From: Flavobacteriaceae bacterium R38
Lineage (GTDB): Bacteria > Bacteroidota > Bacteroidia > Flavobacteriales > Flavobacteriaceae
Reading direction: 5' to 3'
Assembly: GCA_009901575.1 (NCBI GenBank)
Contig: WXYP01000004.1
Span: forward strand, 434,001-498,000
Length of the DNA stretch: 64,000 nucleotides
In this document: positions 24,475-33,325 of the stretch, in pieces
Layout of the letters: each line of letters opens with the position of its first letter
Position numbering within the stretch: position 1 is the stretch's first letter
Translations under genes and position numbers: made by a program
Notes under the pieces: model-generated
Seen by the model: the letters and a program-made list of their open reading frames with translations, nothing else
Databases searched by the model: none
What the model was told of the DNA's origin: nothing

Positions 24475-24490
24475 TTACGATAATCCGTAA
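24475..24490. promoter_or_regulatory. Regulon operator copy 1, bidirectional: TTACG-N6-CGTAA
   Basis: TTACG-ATAATC-CGTAA is a perfect 5-bp inverted repeat with a 6-bp centre. It lies between divergent genes. Exactly 21 nt away on the plus strand is TACTTTTG (24512-24519), and exactly 21 nt away on the minus strand is TAAATTTA (24453-24446); both fit or nearly fit the TAnnTTTG -7 box. The same geometry recurs at four other sites in the window. Confidence 0.75.
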
Positions 24491-24524
24491 GCAAACAGAA
24501 TTCATTTACTCTACTTTTGATATT

Positions 24525-25355
24525 ATGGGTTTTTTGAATAAATACTTTAAGAAGTTATTGTTAGGGTGCATTATTTTTTTCTCTTCAAACTTTTATGCAC
24601 AATCAGATATAATACGCTTTATTTCCTGGAATATCAGTGATTTTGGGAAAACTAAAAACAATGAAGAATTAAAAAAGATCGCAAATATTGTTAAGAATGC
24701 AGATATCTTGGCGATACAAGAAGTTGTTTCTGGTTATGGAGGAGCACAGGCAGTGGCTAAACTTTCGGATATATTGAATAGAAAGGGAGATAAATGGGAT
24801 TATGTAATAAGTGATCGTACTAATTATCCAAAATATACAACCGAACGTTATGCTTTTATTTGGAAAACTAAGCATATCAAAATAAAAAATAGAGGGCGAT
24901 TACTTACTCGGTTTGAATCGATAATAGATCGGGAACCTTATCTAATGGAGTTTTTTATAAAAAACAGAAAAATCACATTTATTAATTTTCATTCACGGCC
25001 TTTCAACAGGCAACCAGAAATAGAAGTCAAAGCGTTGACGCAATATATTTCTGATTCTTTAAAAGGGCCTTTAATATTGGCGGGCGATTTTAATATGAAT
25101 GAAAGCAATCGTGCTTTTTTGAAATTTAAAAACAGAGGATACAAATCAAGTGTTTTTAATCAGAAAACTACACTTAGATGGTCGTGCAAAAATGGAAATT
25201 ATTTAAACTATTCCATAGATAATATTTTTTATTCTAAAGAAATTTCAAGTATTCAAACCGGAGTGATAGATTTTGTTAGGTTTTGTGAGAATTTATCTGA
25301 AGCCAGAAAATTATCAGATCATTTACCCGTATTTTTAGAGTTCTATATTAAATAA
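24525..25355 (+). CDS. Exported endonuclease/exonuclease/phosphatase (DNase I-fold) protein
   Basis: A 276-aa protein with an N-terminal signal peptide ending NFYAQ (~26). The mature part has the EEP fold: ISWNISDFG, DILAIQEVVSG (metal-binding Glu), NFHSRPF, LAGDFNMNES (catalytic Asp/Asn), SIDNIFYS and the C-terminal SDHLPVFLEF (Asp-His pair). All catalytic elements are present. It probably cleaves DNA or phosphoesters outside the cytoplasm. The -7 box TACTTTTG ends only 5 nt before the ATG, so the mRNA may be leaderless or the true start may be the TTG at 24534. The shared regulon operator lies just upstream. Confidence 0.88.
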   Translation: MGFLNKYFKKLLLGCIIFFSSNFYAQSDIIRFISWNISDFGKTKNNEELKKIANIVKNADILAIQEVVSGYGGAQAVAKLSDILNRKGDKWDYVISDRTNYPKYTTERYAFIWKTKHIKIKNRGRLLTRFESIIDREPYLMEFFIKNRKITFINFHSRPFNRQPEIEVKALTQYISDSLKGPLILAGDFNMNESNRAFLKFKNRGYKSSVFNQKTTLRWSCKNGNYLNYSIDNIFYSKEISSIQTGVIDFVRFCENLSEARKLSDHLPVFLEFYIK

Positions 25356-25360
25356 CCTCT

Positions 25361-26176
25361 TTAGAAACCAAAAAACCCTTTTTTATCTTTACTTACTTTT
25401 ATAGTTTTAAGCTTATTCAAAAAAGATTCATCCAGATTTTCTATAGTTTTATTTATTTCCAATAAATTAGTTTTCATTATTTTTTCTACGGATTGAACCT
25501 GATCGGTAAGTAATTTAATCTGATTCTCTTTAAGAACTCTTTTTAGTTTAGTATTGGTCTCTTCTGTAATATTATGAATAGCATCTTTACCTACTTCTAT
25601 TGAATCTGAAATAGTTTTTTCTCCCTTAGCAGTGACTTGTTTTATTTTAGTATCGATATTATCTTCTATGGCCATTAATGTATTTTCAACTTCATCTTTG
25701 AGATCGCTTAAGCTTTTTTCATAACTGGAAATAAGCTGTTTAATTTTTCCATAAACTTTTTCGAGTTCTTGACTACTATCTTGTAATAAGGGTTTTAGCT
25801 TATGGTTTTCAGTAATATTCTCTTTGGTTTTTTCTAAAAGTATTGAGAGCAGATCATTATTTACTTTAAGTAGTTCGGTGTACGATTTATAATCGGCTTT
25901 AATAAAACTGGTAAGCTCATTGAATTTTTTCTTTTGATCGTAATTGAAGTTATTGGTAATTTTTTGCAATTGATCAAAATCAGACAGTGTGTTTTGAGAA
26001 AAGGTTTTTATATTTTGATTAATAGTATTTATGCCACTTGAGAAAGATGTATTTATTTTTTGCAATTCCCTATTAATGTAATTGTGGTTGTTTTTTTTAT
26101 AAGCTTTGATATAACTTCTGAGTTGATATAATACAATTAGATGTGTGATAAACAAGATGATAATCAAATAATTCAT
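25361..26176 (-). CDS. Membrane-anchored coiled-coil protein, last gene of tubulin/actin-like operon
   Basis: A 271-aa protein. An N-terminal transmembrane helix (MNYLIIILFITHLIVLYQL, 1-19) is followed by an almost entirely charged, helical region with heptad-like spacing (e.g. TSFIKADYKSYTELLKVNND, LISSYEKSLSDLKDEVENTL). It ends in KDKKGFFGF. There are no catalytic motifs. It looks like an RmuC/MCP-like rod or filament adaptor and could link cytoskeletal elements to the membrane (inference). It starts 5 nt after the upstream coiled-coil lipoprotein gene. Confidence 0.7.
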   Translation of the reverse strand: MNYLIIILFITHLIVLYQLRSYIKAYKKNNHNYINRELQKINTSFSSGINTINQNIKTFSQNTLSDFDQLQKITNNFNYDQKKKFNELTSFIKADYKSYTELLKVNNDLLSILLEKTKENITENHKLKPLLQDSSQELEKVYGKIKQLISSYEKSLSDLKDEVENTLMAIEDNIDTKIKQVTAKGEKTISDSIEVGKDAIHNITEETNTKLKRVLKENQIKLLTDQVQSVEKIMKTNLLEINKTIENLDESFLNKLKTIKVSKDKKGFFGF

Positions 26177-26181
26177 AGTTT

Positions 26182-27810
26182 TTATATTACTTTAATGCTT
26201 AATTTTTTTGTTACAGACCATCTCCCATTTTCAAGAACCATCTCACCGTCTTCACCCAATTGAACTATTTGAGTTCCGCTTCTATTAAAATGTTCATTTT
26301 TTAAATTACATATTGGAAGGAGTAGTACGTCATAACTTTGTATTCCAGCTTGCATCATTTCGGTATAATCATAAATTAATTGGAATCTGGCACTTTGGTT
26401 ATTGTTAGGGCTTAGGGTCAATTTTATAGCACTATCTAGCTCTCTTGTCTTTGATTTTTTATCGTCTGATAATGTACCCCTGGCATCTGCAAAAGGAAAA
26501 TATAATAGTGAATTCTCTTCTATTAATTTTTCAATTACATTCTCAACATCGTGAATATGCTTGTCAATGCGATTGTTCAGATCATCTATAAGAATTACTC
26601 GAGGTATTTCGTCTACTAAATTTTGATTTAACCTTTTGACCTTAGAAATAATATCTTCTGAAGAAATGATAGGAGATGAAAACTTTGAAATGAAATGTTG
26701 AGCATCAACTGTATTATTGATTTTATTTTCGGCATTTGTTTTATCGACATATTGTTTAATTTCTTGTTCTAGAGTACTTCTAATTTCCTGCATTTTTTTG
26801 GATAAAAATTGGCGCAACTCTTCTTGATTAGAAAATTTCTTCAACTTAGCATCATCTAATAATTGTTCCTTATCTAAAACGAGTTGCTTTTGCTGCGTGT
26901 TTACGCAATCTCTATGAAATTTATTGTTAAGGATAGTTTCCAGTTCTTGAAATTCTTTATCAAGGTCCTGATTGGTCAGTTCTACTTCCGGAACTTTTTT
27001 TGAAATAGGTTTAATAGACTCTTTTTTATTCAATTCTATTTCTTGTTTAAGATCGATGTTTTTTTGCTTTAATTTATTTATATACGAGCTTAAAAGAATA
27101 TTAACCAGGAAGCTTATAAAGAATACAATGAATAATAACAGGCTGTATTTCTTTAAGTAAAATGTAAAACCAGATGAATCTTCTTCAGAAATAGGATTAA
27201 CTTCTTGAGGTTGATTTTCTATTCTTTCTTTTAATTTCCAATCTTCTAAAGACAAAATTTTCCGGTGCTTGTTCTGAGTGATAAGAATATCACTTTGAAT
27301 ATTGTTACTCAAAGAAATGTAAAGAGAGTCCTGAGCCCATTCTTTAAGAATATGGTTCTTATAGACATCACTTTTTAGTATAGAATCTGTAATTAAATTG
27401 AAATTTTCTTTAGAAACTAAATCTTCATTCAAAAGAGTACTTCTTAATTGTATGAAGCGATTAATATATGCTTTGACAGAATCTATATGCTCATTGTCAT
27501 CTTTGAACTTTGTATTAATACTGTCTAAAGTAGTATTTTCTAAACTTGGAATGTTACCTTGGTTTTTAGGATAAACACGATCCTTTAAAACCAGGTTAAT
27601 ACTCTTTTTGGAAACAGAATCAAAAAGAGTGGTGATTAGGGATTTATTATAAAATGATACCTCACTTTTATATTCATTATATAGCGAGTCTATATTGATA
27701 GGCTTAATCTTATTTTGAATCTTTTCTTCTGCACTTTTATTAGAGCAACCAATCAAATTAATTAAACAAAAAAATACAAATGCTAATTTTATCGGGCTGT
27801 TTGTTTTCAT
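26182..27810 (-). CDS. Lipoprotein-like coiled-coil protein with internal membrane helix
   Basis: I start this at 27810 (MKTNSPIKLAFVFFCLINLIGC), giving 542 aa; the upstream start at 27867 would overlap the previous gene and mask the lipoprotein signal (cysteine at ~22). Residues ~25-215 are helical and probably outside. A strong transmembrane helix follows (~222-244, SLLLFIVFFISFLVNILLSS), then a long coiled coil (~245-400) and a compact C-terminal domain (~425-542) with LPICNLKNEHFNRSG and GEDGEMVLENGRW. A lipid anchor plus an internal helix would span the inner membrane. It begins 1 nt after the stop of the actin-like ATPase gene. The family is unknown. Confidence 0.7.
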   Translation of the reverse strand: MKTNSPIKLAFVFFCLINLIGCSNKSAEEKIQNKIKPINIDSLYNEYKSEVSFYNKSLITTLFDSVSKKSINLVLKDRVYPKNQGNIPSLENTTLDSINTKFKDDNEHIDSVKAYINRFIQLRSTLLNEDLVSKENFNLITDSILKSDVYKNHILKEWAQDSLYISLSNNIQSDILITQNKHRKILSLEDWKLKERIENQPQEVNPISEEDSSGFTFYLKKYSLLLFIVFFISFLVNILLSSYINKLKQKNIDLKQEIELNKKESIKPISKKVPEVELTNQDLDKEFQELETILNNKFHRDCVNTQQKQLVLDKEQLLDDAKLKKFSNQEELRQFLSKKMQEIRSTLEQEIKQYVDKTNAENKINNTVDAQHFISKFSSPIISSEDIISKVKRLNQNLVDEIPRVILIDDLNNRIDKHIHDVENVIEKLIEENSLLYFPFADARGTLSDDKKSKTRELDSAIKLTLSPNNNQSARFQLIYDYTEMMQAGIQSYDVLLLPICNLKNEHFNRSGTQIVQLGEDGEMVLENGRWSVTKKLSIKVI

Positions 27811-27811
27811 T

Positions 27812-30800
27812 TTATATACCTTTAAATTGATTGATCTTGTCCGAAGCGATAATCCTGGAGAATGCATATAGATATGATTTTATAGCATCAAAAAACAGAG
27901 AGTCACTCAATATAGATTCTTGTTCTACTTCAATTTTATGATTGATAACCTCTCTGATGGTATCACTTATTTTTGATGCATCTGAGAAGAACTGCTTGAG
28001 TTTCTCAGGATTATAAGATTTCTCTAAACCATAATTTTTGATGAAATCGGCTTCATACCATAATTCATCAAAGAAATAGTCAAAGAAACTGATTACATTT
28101 TGTGTAACTTCATTAATGGTAGTATCAGATTCGTTAATGAAATTTGCATAGTTTAATGCCTTTTTCTCTGAGGCATTATTATCATTGATGAGCCTTTTTC
28201 CATCTCCAATAGATAAATAGAAGTTTTCAATATCGGCAGTCGGATTCACTTTTATTTTGTCTAAACCTTTGATGCCGCCTATAGCAGTTGATTGTTTTGG
28301 ACTATTTAAAACTTGGATCTCTATTTTGTATACAGTATCCATTTCAAAGATTTTTTTGACAATCAATCCGACAATATTTGAGACTCCTTTGACTCTGTTT
28401 AAATCTTTAGCTCCGTTAGTTATTTCTAATAACCTGGCTCCATTACCACTCACTCCAATATACCCCGGGAGTTGAGTAATACCACTGATTTTTAAAATTT
28501 GTATCGCATGAAAAAATATGGAGCTATTATGCAGTAAAAACAATAATTTAAACTCACTGTCTAACATTAATTTTTTACTGAAAGAATTATAAGAGAAAAA
28601 GTAACTTATTAAATCGGTGGACAGTAACCCTTTGGAGTTTTTAATATAATCAATGATATCCGTTTTTGTAAAATCATCTCCAAATTCTTTACGCATTAAA
28701 GATTCGTACCTGGTTACGAATCCGTTATCAAAAGGATCATTACCACTGTGAGATTCAAAAAGGCTATTTCCGGCAAACCTGAAAGAACTGGTGAGCTCGG
28801 GTTTATTATTTACAAAGACAATTAAATCTGTGGTTCCTCCACCTATATCTAAATTCATATAAACTTCTCCTGCTCCAAAAGTCTTGTCGTAACTGTAAAA
28901 TGGAGCCCATGATTCTGTAATGCTTACTAATTTTTGTGCAACTTCATTTTTATTGTAGTAAATAGTGTATAATTCGTTCCAAATATCTGTGAATACGGTC
29001 ATTTGATTGTTTCCCATGCTTAAAGGTTTAAACCAAAGGACATCACTTGCTTTAGGGTTAAATCCTTCGCTTAGAAGTTTATTTCTCCCTAACCAGATTA
29101 ACTGTTCTATAAATGCTTTAAGTTTATTTTGCGCTGCTAAATTTGTACCATCAGTTACGCCCCATTTGATATTGGAATGAGTAACATCATAATCCTTACG
29201 AAGCACACTTTGTCCAAATCCAAAAGGAATATTTGCATTAGAAAGTACATTAATACTGTTTGTTTTTTCCGGATTGGTATCATTGTCAATATTGATAATA
29301 GATCGTATAGGAAGCTTGAACATCGAATCGTCTCCTACTAAACTGGGTAAAAATTCTGCAACCTGAGTTCTTCCATATATAGGTGAAACACGATCAAGAT
29401 CATAATCTTTCATATTTCCATCATCATAAACAGGAGCATTAAGCATCACTAAGTCGGGAGTTGCCATATTACCTTTGTCCTTATAAGTAGTTAAGTTTTC
29501 TGCTATAGTTCCTGTTTTTATAGCAACAAAACTATTACTGGTACCTACATCAAAAGCAATAGCAGAATCTCCATCAACTAATTGGATAGGTTCACCCATT
29601 AGAGGAATTAAAACACTCGATAAAGAAATATTTTTATCTAAAAAAGTAATAGATACATTAATAGCATCAAAAGTGACATCAGACTGCTTGTCAAGAGAAA
29701 TTTCTCCTTGCGCATTTCTTTTAATTTTAGTTAAATCCAAATAATTAGAAACACAGGGGTAATTTTCATCTTTCCTGGTCCTGGAATGTAATTTAGCCGC
29801 TACATCAATCGATTTTGGCGCTGCTGTTTCTTCTCTGAAAAAACGATAAGTTATTTCTTCACCTTTGAGATGATATGAAAGAATTTTATATCTGTCATTA
29901 AACTCATTTTTGGATACTTTAAAAAACGGATAAATTCCAAAGGCCATTGATGATTTAATAATGGCTCCGTAATCATCATTGTCTATACTATTGATACTTA
30001 TATCATCATAAGTTCTTTCAAAAGTAATGACTCCTCTGCCTTGATCTGCCATTACAGGAATATTTAAACTAATAATTATAGCGCCTAATTTTAGCTTTTT
30101 TACTGTGATTTGTTCTTTTAAATCTTCAAGTGTGAAAAAATTGAAGTATTCTGAAGTAATGGGTAATAATATATTTTTTACTTCTCCTTTAGGTAGCCAG
30201 AATTTATTAATGTTGACATCGTAATCCAATTGAATCAGATGTTTTGATAAAAAATCATTTCTTGTAATCCATGGATATTCAATAACAGATTGAGGTAACT
30301 TTCTTTTGGCTATAGGTAAGGTCGGATGTAATTTTATATCTTTTGTAAACTTGTTATTTCCAAAATAGTTCCAACGCTTTTTATTTAACCCTTCAAGAAG
30401 TGCTAATGGAGGTCTTTCCAGGTGTTTCCTGCTTTTAATTACATAATCACTTTTTTTAACAGAATTGAGCTCTTCTTCAGAATCAAAAGTATCGCATAAG
30501 AAAGGTACAGACCCTCCCAGGAAAGATATTTCCTGATGATTAATTTCTAATACTTTATAATTTTTTAAAGCATCTTCTGTCTGGTTTCGTTCTAGAGAAG
30601 CAATATTATTTGTAGTTTCTGCATTTTGAATGTGACTTCTGTTAATTTTGATATAGCTATATAGTTCTTTAAACGATTGCGCAATTTTAGCATGTGTAAT
30701 AAAAAAGATATTTATGAACTCCTGAAATTCCTTACTACGTTTATATAAAGGCTCATTATTTGAGAAAAAATAACGATTGTTATAGTTACTTTTCAGAGTT

Positions 30801-31375
30801 TTAGGAAGTTCATCTCCAATAGTAAAAAAACCAGTATAAGGCGAGGTTCCTGCTATGACAACATTATCCAGGTAAACCAAAACAAATTCGTCAAAAGCAT
30901 TAGAAATGCCACTATTTCTAAATCGGGAATCATTATTGTAGTTATTGATGTATATCCCTATAGTGTCAGCAAAGGTTTTGATACCAGGATTATGATCGTT
31001 TGCCAGGTTTTTTAACTCTTCTTTTTTCCATATTTCCAGATCTATTTTACCTCTTAATTTTAGCGTTTCATAACAAAACAATATCTCAAATACGTCTAAG
31101 CAATGCGATATATATTTATGATAAGTAGTTTGGCCCGATAGCGTATTAATATTATTTCCTGAGCTGAGGTATGATTTATTGACAAATGCAAATGAAGTTT
31201 CAAAAAGATGTATTTGTGCAAAAGGAGAAGGTATAGAGGTTACCGGTACCTCCAGCTTTCCCATATTATCTGTAATATCTGCAATTTTCCCTTCGTCATA
31301 AGGATTATTGGCAAATTGTACCCAACCTTCTTGATTGATTGTTTGCTCTTTTATTAAACTTAACTTGTGTGGCAT
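27812..31375 (-). CDS. Large actin/Hsp70-fold ATPase
   Basis: A 1187-aa protein. The C-terminal half has the ASKHA (actin/hexokinase/Hsp70) nucleotide-binding motifs: phosphate 1 FDVGTSNSFVAIKTG (core 609-615), phosphate 2 LDIGGGTTDLIVF (843-850), and an adenosine-like GYIGVSGNGARLLE (~970-985). The N-terminal ~600 residues are a unique region containing TSIPSPFAQIHLFETSF near the start, with no signal peptide or clear membrane helix. It is far larger than DnaK (~640) or MreB (~340) and lacks a DnaK substrate-binding domain. It is the direct operon neighbour (14 nt) of a tubulin-like GTPase, which suggests a combined cytoskeletal or membrane-remodelling machine (inference). Confidence 0.85.
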   Translation of the reverse strand: MPHKLSLIKEQTINQEGWVQFANNPYDEGKIADITDNMGKLEVPVTSIPSPFAQIHLFETSFAFVNKSYLSSGNNINTLSGQTTYHKYISHCLDVFEILFCYETLKLRGKIDLEIWKKEELKNLANDHNPGIKTFADTIGIYINNYNNDSRFRNSGISNAFDEFVLVYLDNVVIAGTSPYTGFFTIGDELPKTLKSNYNNRYFFSNNEPLYKRSKEFQEFINIFFITHAKIAQSFKELYSYIKINRSHIQNAETTNNIASLERNQTEDALKNYKVLEINHQEISFLGGSVPFLCDTFDSEEELNSVKKSDYVIKSRKHLERPPLALLEGLNKKRWNYFGNNKFTKDIKLHPTLPIAKRKLPQSVIEYPWITRNDFLSKHLIQLDYDVNINKFWLPKGEVKNILLPITSEYFNFFTLEDLKEQITVKKLKLGAIIISLNIPVMADQGRGVITFERTYDDISINSIDNDDYGAIIKSSMAFGIYPFFKVSKNEFNDRYKILSYHLKGEEITYRFFREETAAPKSIDVAAKLHSRTRKDENYPCVSNYLDLTKIKRNAQGEISLDKQSDVTFDAINVSITFLDKNISLSSVLIPLMGEPIQLVDGDSAIAFDVGTSNSFVAIKTGTIAENLTTYKDKGNMATPDLVMLNAPVYDDGNMKDYDLDRVSPIYGRTQVAEFLPSLVGDDSMFKLPIRSIINIDNDTNPEKTNSINVLSNANIPFGFGQSVLRKDYDVTHSNIKWGVTDGTNLAAQNKLKAFIEQLIWLGRNKLLSEGFNPKASDVLWFKPLSMGNNQMTVFTDIWNELYTIYYNKNEVAQKLVSITESWAPFYSYDKTFGAGEVYMNLDIGGGTTDLIVFVNNKPELTSSFRFAGNSLFESHSGNDPFDNGFVTRYESLMRKEFGDDFTKTDIIDYIKNSKGLLSTDLISYFFSYNSFSKKLMLDSEFKLLFLLHNSSIFFHAIQILKISGITQLPGYIGVSGNGARLLEITNGAKDLNRVKGVSNIVGLIVKKIFEMDTVYKIEIQVLNSPKQSTAIGGIKGLDKIKVNPTADIENFYLSIGDGKRLINDNNASEKKALNYANFINESDTTINEVTQNVISFFDYFFDELWYEADFIKNYGLEKSYNPEKLKQFFSDASKISDTIREVINHKIEVEQESILSDSLFFDAIKSYLYAFSRIIASDKINQFKGI

Positions 31376-31389
31376 GTCTTTGGTATTTT

Positions 31390-32925
31390 TTAAAATGAAA
31401 AACGCTTATCAATAATTTCTTTAATCCCCAGATTAAGCATAGTACTAACCATTGCTTCTTTATTATTTAATTGCTTGTCTACTATATTCTTTGCAATTCT
31501 TGAAAAAATTTCATCGAATTTTATCCGGTCTTTTAGCATGAAAATAGACTTGTCATTAGCCGGAATTCCAGTGACCAGGGTGAATAATTTTTTTTCGTTT
31601 ACAACAATTTTGGCTTCTAATGATCCATCAATGTCTTTTAATAATTCTCCCTTATTGCTTATAATAGAAGTGTCAAAGGGTAAAAATTTTCGATCGTGTT
31701 TATCTAATGATAATTCATATAACCACCTATAATAATGGAGGTTAGTAAACGATGCCAGGTTTTTATAAAAATGTTGTTTTTCGTAGTTATTAGGAAGCTT
31801 TAATTCATTTCTCCAGGCTAGTTTATCATTTTTGAGGGCAGCTTCCATAAAATTAGAAACGTAGACGTTATAATAATGAAAGTTTAAAAACCGCTTAACA
31901 AAATCATCATTTTTTAAATGCTTTAAAGTAAGTGATCCAATGTCTTCACTGATGCCATATTCAAAGAAACGTGAAGCTTGAGAAAGGTCATCTCTGGTGC
32001 CGGCATTAGGTTCGTAATTCAGAAATTCTAAGACTGCAGCGGCGGCAGTTAGTTCGATAAAATTTGCCGGATTTTTTTGCTCTATGCCTCCATCAAAATT
32101 TTCATAGTTGCTTTGCCTTGTGTCTCCTACATAAAACATGGTATTAACCAATTGCTTCAAATTTCTATTGTAATAAGATAATGCAGCCTTAGTTTTAGTA
32201 ATGAATGTACTGGAGTTAATAGCGCTTTCTCCCGTATTGAATTTTTCGACATCAACTTGAAAATAAGGAAGTACAGATACCCCGCCAATAATTGCATTAT
32301 TGATGTATGTTTTATTATTTATTTCACTGGTTTCATCTCTAAAAACGTTTGCCAGTAAAGGAAAACCTGCGGCTCCGGTACCTCCAAAAATGGAACTAAT
32401 AATGAAAATCCTGTCATTTTCTTTAAAATCCTGGGTAAACTCCTTAAATTCAGATGATTCTACCACGTTTTTAAGAACAATACTCCCTACGTTCGGATTT
32501 CCGAGAAAGCCTTTTTCCAATGGCATATCTTTATTTTTATTGCTGTATAATAAATCAAAGAGTCCTTTTGTGCTTCCAAAACCTTTTGCGCTTAAGGCAT
32601 TGTAATCAACCATCTCTCTGAGTGTGCCATAATCTGTACCGCTTATATTTAATTCTTTTGGCGGCATAATACGTGTTCTGAAAAAATGTCCTTGGGCGTC
32701 TTCTTCAGTCACATTGCTATAAACAGAATCATAAATATTATTATAAGTTTTAATGGTGTTCCTGCATTTTTCAACATCTCCGTTATTTATATCAGTGTCA
32801 ATAATCATCGGGATTATTTTTTCTGTATTTGTTTTAATCCCTGTTGCAAGAAGCATGGTCAACGATTTTAAAACTCGAGAACCTGTTCCTCCTATAGCAA
32901 AGAGATATAATTTTGGCTTAGACAT
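31390..32925 (-). CDS. Tubulin/FtsZ-superfamily-like GTPase
   Basis: A 511-aa cytosolic protein. It has an N-terminal nucleotide-binding loop LYLFAIGGTGSRVLKSL (GGTGSR at 12-17) and the tubulin signature loop region FIISSIFGGTGAAGFPLLAN (GGTGAAG at 181-187), equivalent to the GGGTGSG T4 loop of tubulin and FtsZ. An early acidic segment (IIDTDINNGDVEKC) sits where FtsZ has its N-A-D-Q loop. The remainder is divergent and I see no FtsZ-type C-terminal peptide. FtsZ/tubulin-like families of this type, linked to von Willebrand-A proteins, have been proposed to act in membrane remodelling. It lies between a small membrane protein and the actin-like ATPase in one operon. Confidence 0.8.
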   Translation of the reverse strand: MSKPKLYLFAIGGTGSRVLKSLTMLLATGIKTNTEKIIPMIIDTDINNGDVEKCRNTIKTYNNIYDSVYSNVTEEDAQGHFFRTRIMPPKELNISGTDYGTLREMVDYNALSAKGFGSTKGLFDLLYSNKNKDMPLEKGFLGNPNVGSIVLKNVVESSEFKEFTQDFKENDRIFIISSIFGGTGAAGFPLLANVFRDETSEINNKTYINNAIIGGVSVLPYFQVDVEKFNTGESAINSSTFITKTKAALSYYNRNLKQLVNTMFYVGDTRQSNYENFDGGIEQKNPANFIELTAAAAVLEFLNYEPNAGTRDDLSQASRFFEYGISEDIGSLTLKHLKNDDFVKRFLNFHYYNVYVSNFMEAALKNDKLAWRNELKLPNNYEKQHFYKNLASFTNLHYYRWLYELSLDKHDRKFLPFDTSIISNKGELLKDIDGSLEAKIVVNEKKLFTLVTGIPANDKSIFMLKDRIKFDEIFSRIAKNIVDKQLNNKEAMVSTMLNLGIKEIIDKRFSF

Positions 32926-32931
32926 AATAAA

Positions 32932-33321
32932 TTAGAATTTTACTGGATAAAATTTTGAGAAGATTGAAAAACGCTTAAATACTAACGATAAAATGAAATA
33001 CAGAACAAAACTGTACAGTGTATTTATGATGGTAAATAACCAGATCTCATAGAAAAAATCATTAAAAGAAGGAAGTTCAAATACTTTAAAGCCTTCTATT
33101 AATAATGTAACAATGAATATGGTTAACATGTTAAAGACTCCAAAAAGAAACCAACGCCCCATACTTGAAAAGCGCATCCCTTTTCTGCCTAAAATGATAT
33201 AATAAATGGTGAGATAAATAAGTGTTGAAAATAGAAGTATCATAAAACCGATGGTGTAGCCTTTTTCATCCCAGACCGACCAGTTATTTAAATCTTCAAA
33301 TAAAAAGTAGAAGTTTTCCAT
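32932..33321 (-). CDS. Four-helix membrane protein of the tubulin/actin-like operon
   Basis: A 129-aa protein with four predicted transmembrane segments, at about 22-42, 55-75, 86-103 and 105-121. No residues stand out as catalytic. It does not match a family I know. It lies 6 nt before the tubulin-like gene and 4 nt after the vWA-like lipoprotein gene, so it is tightly co-transcribed. A natural guess is a membrane anchor for the tubulin-like GTPase. Confidence 0.7.
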   Translation of the reverse strand: MENFYFLFEDLNNWSVWDEKGYTIGFMILLFSTLIYLTIYYIILGRKGMRFSSMGRWFLFGVFNMLTIFIVTLLIEGFKVFELPSFNDFFYEIWLFTIINTLYSFVLYFILSLVFKRFSIFSKFYPVKF

Positions 33322-33325
33322 AATA

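Noticed and set aside
27812-31375. SrfB-like virulence factor for the large ATPase
   Set aside because: Nucleotide motifs are general to the actin/Hsp70 superfamily and the N-terminal half does not recall SrfB; assigning that name would be guessing.
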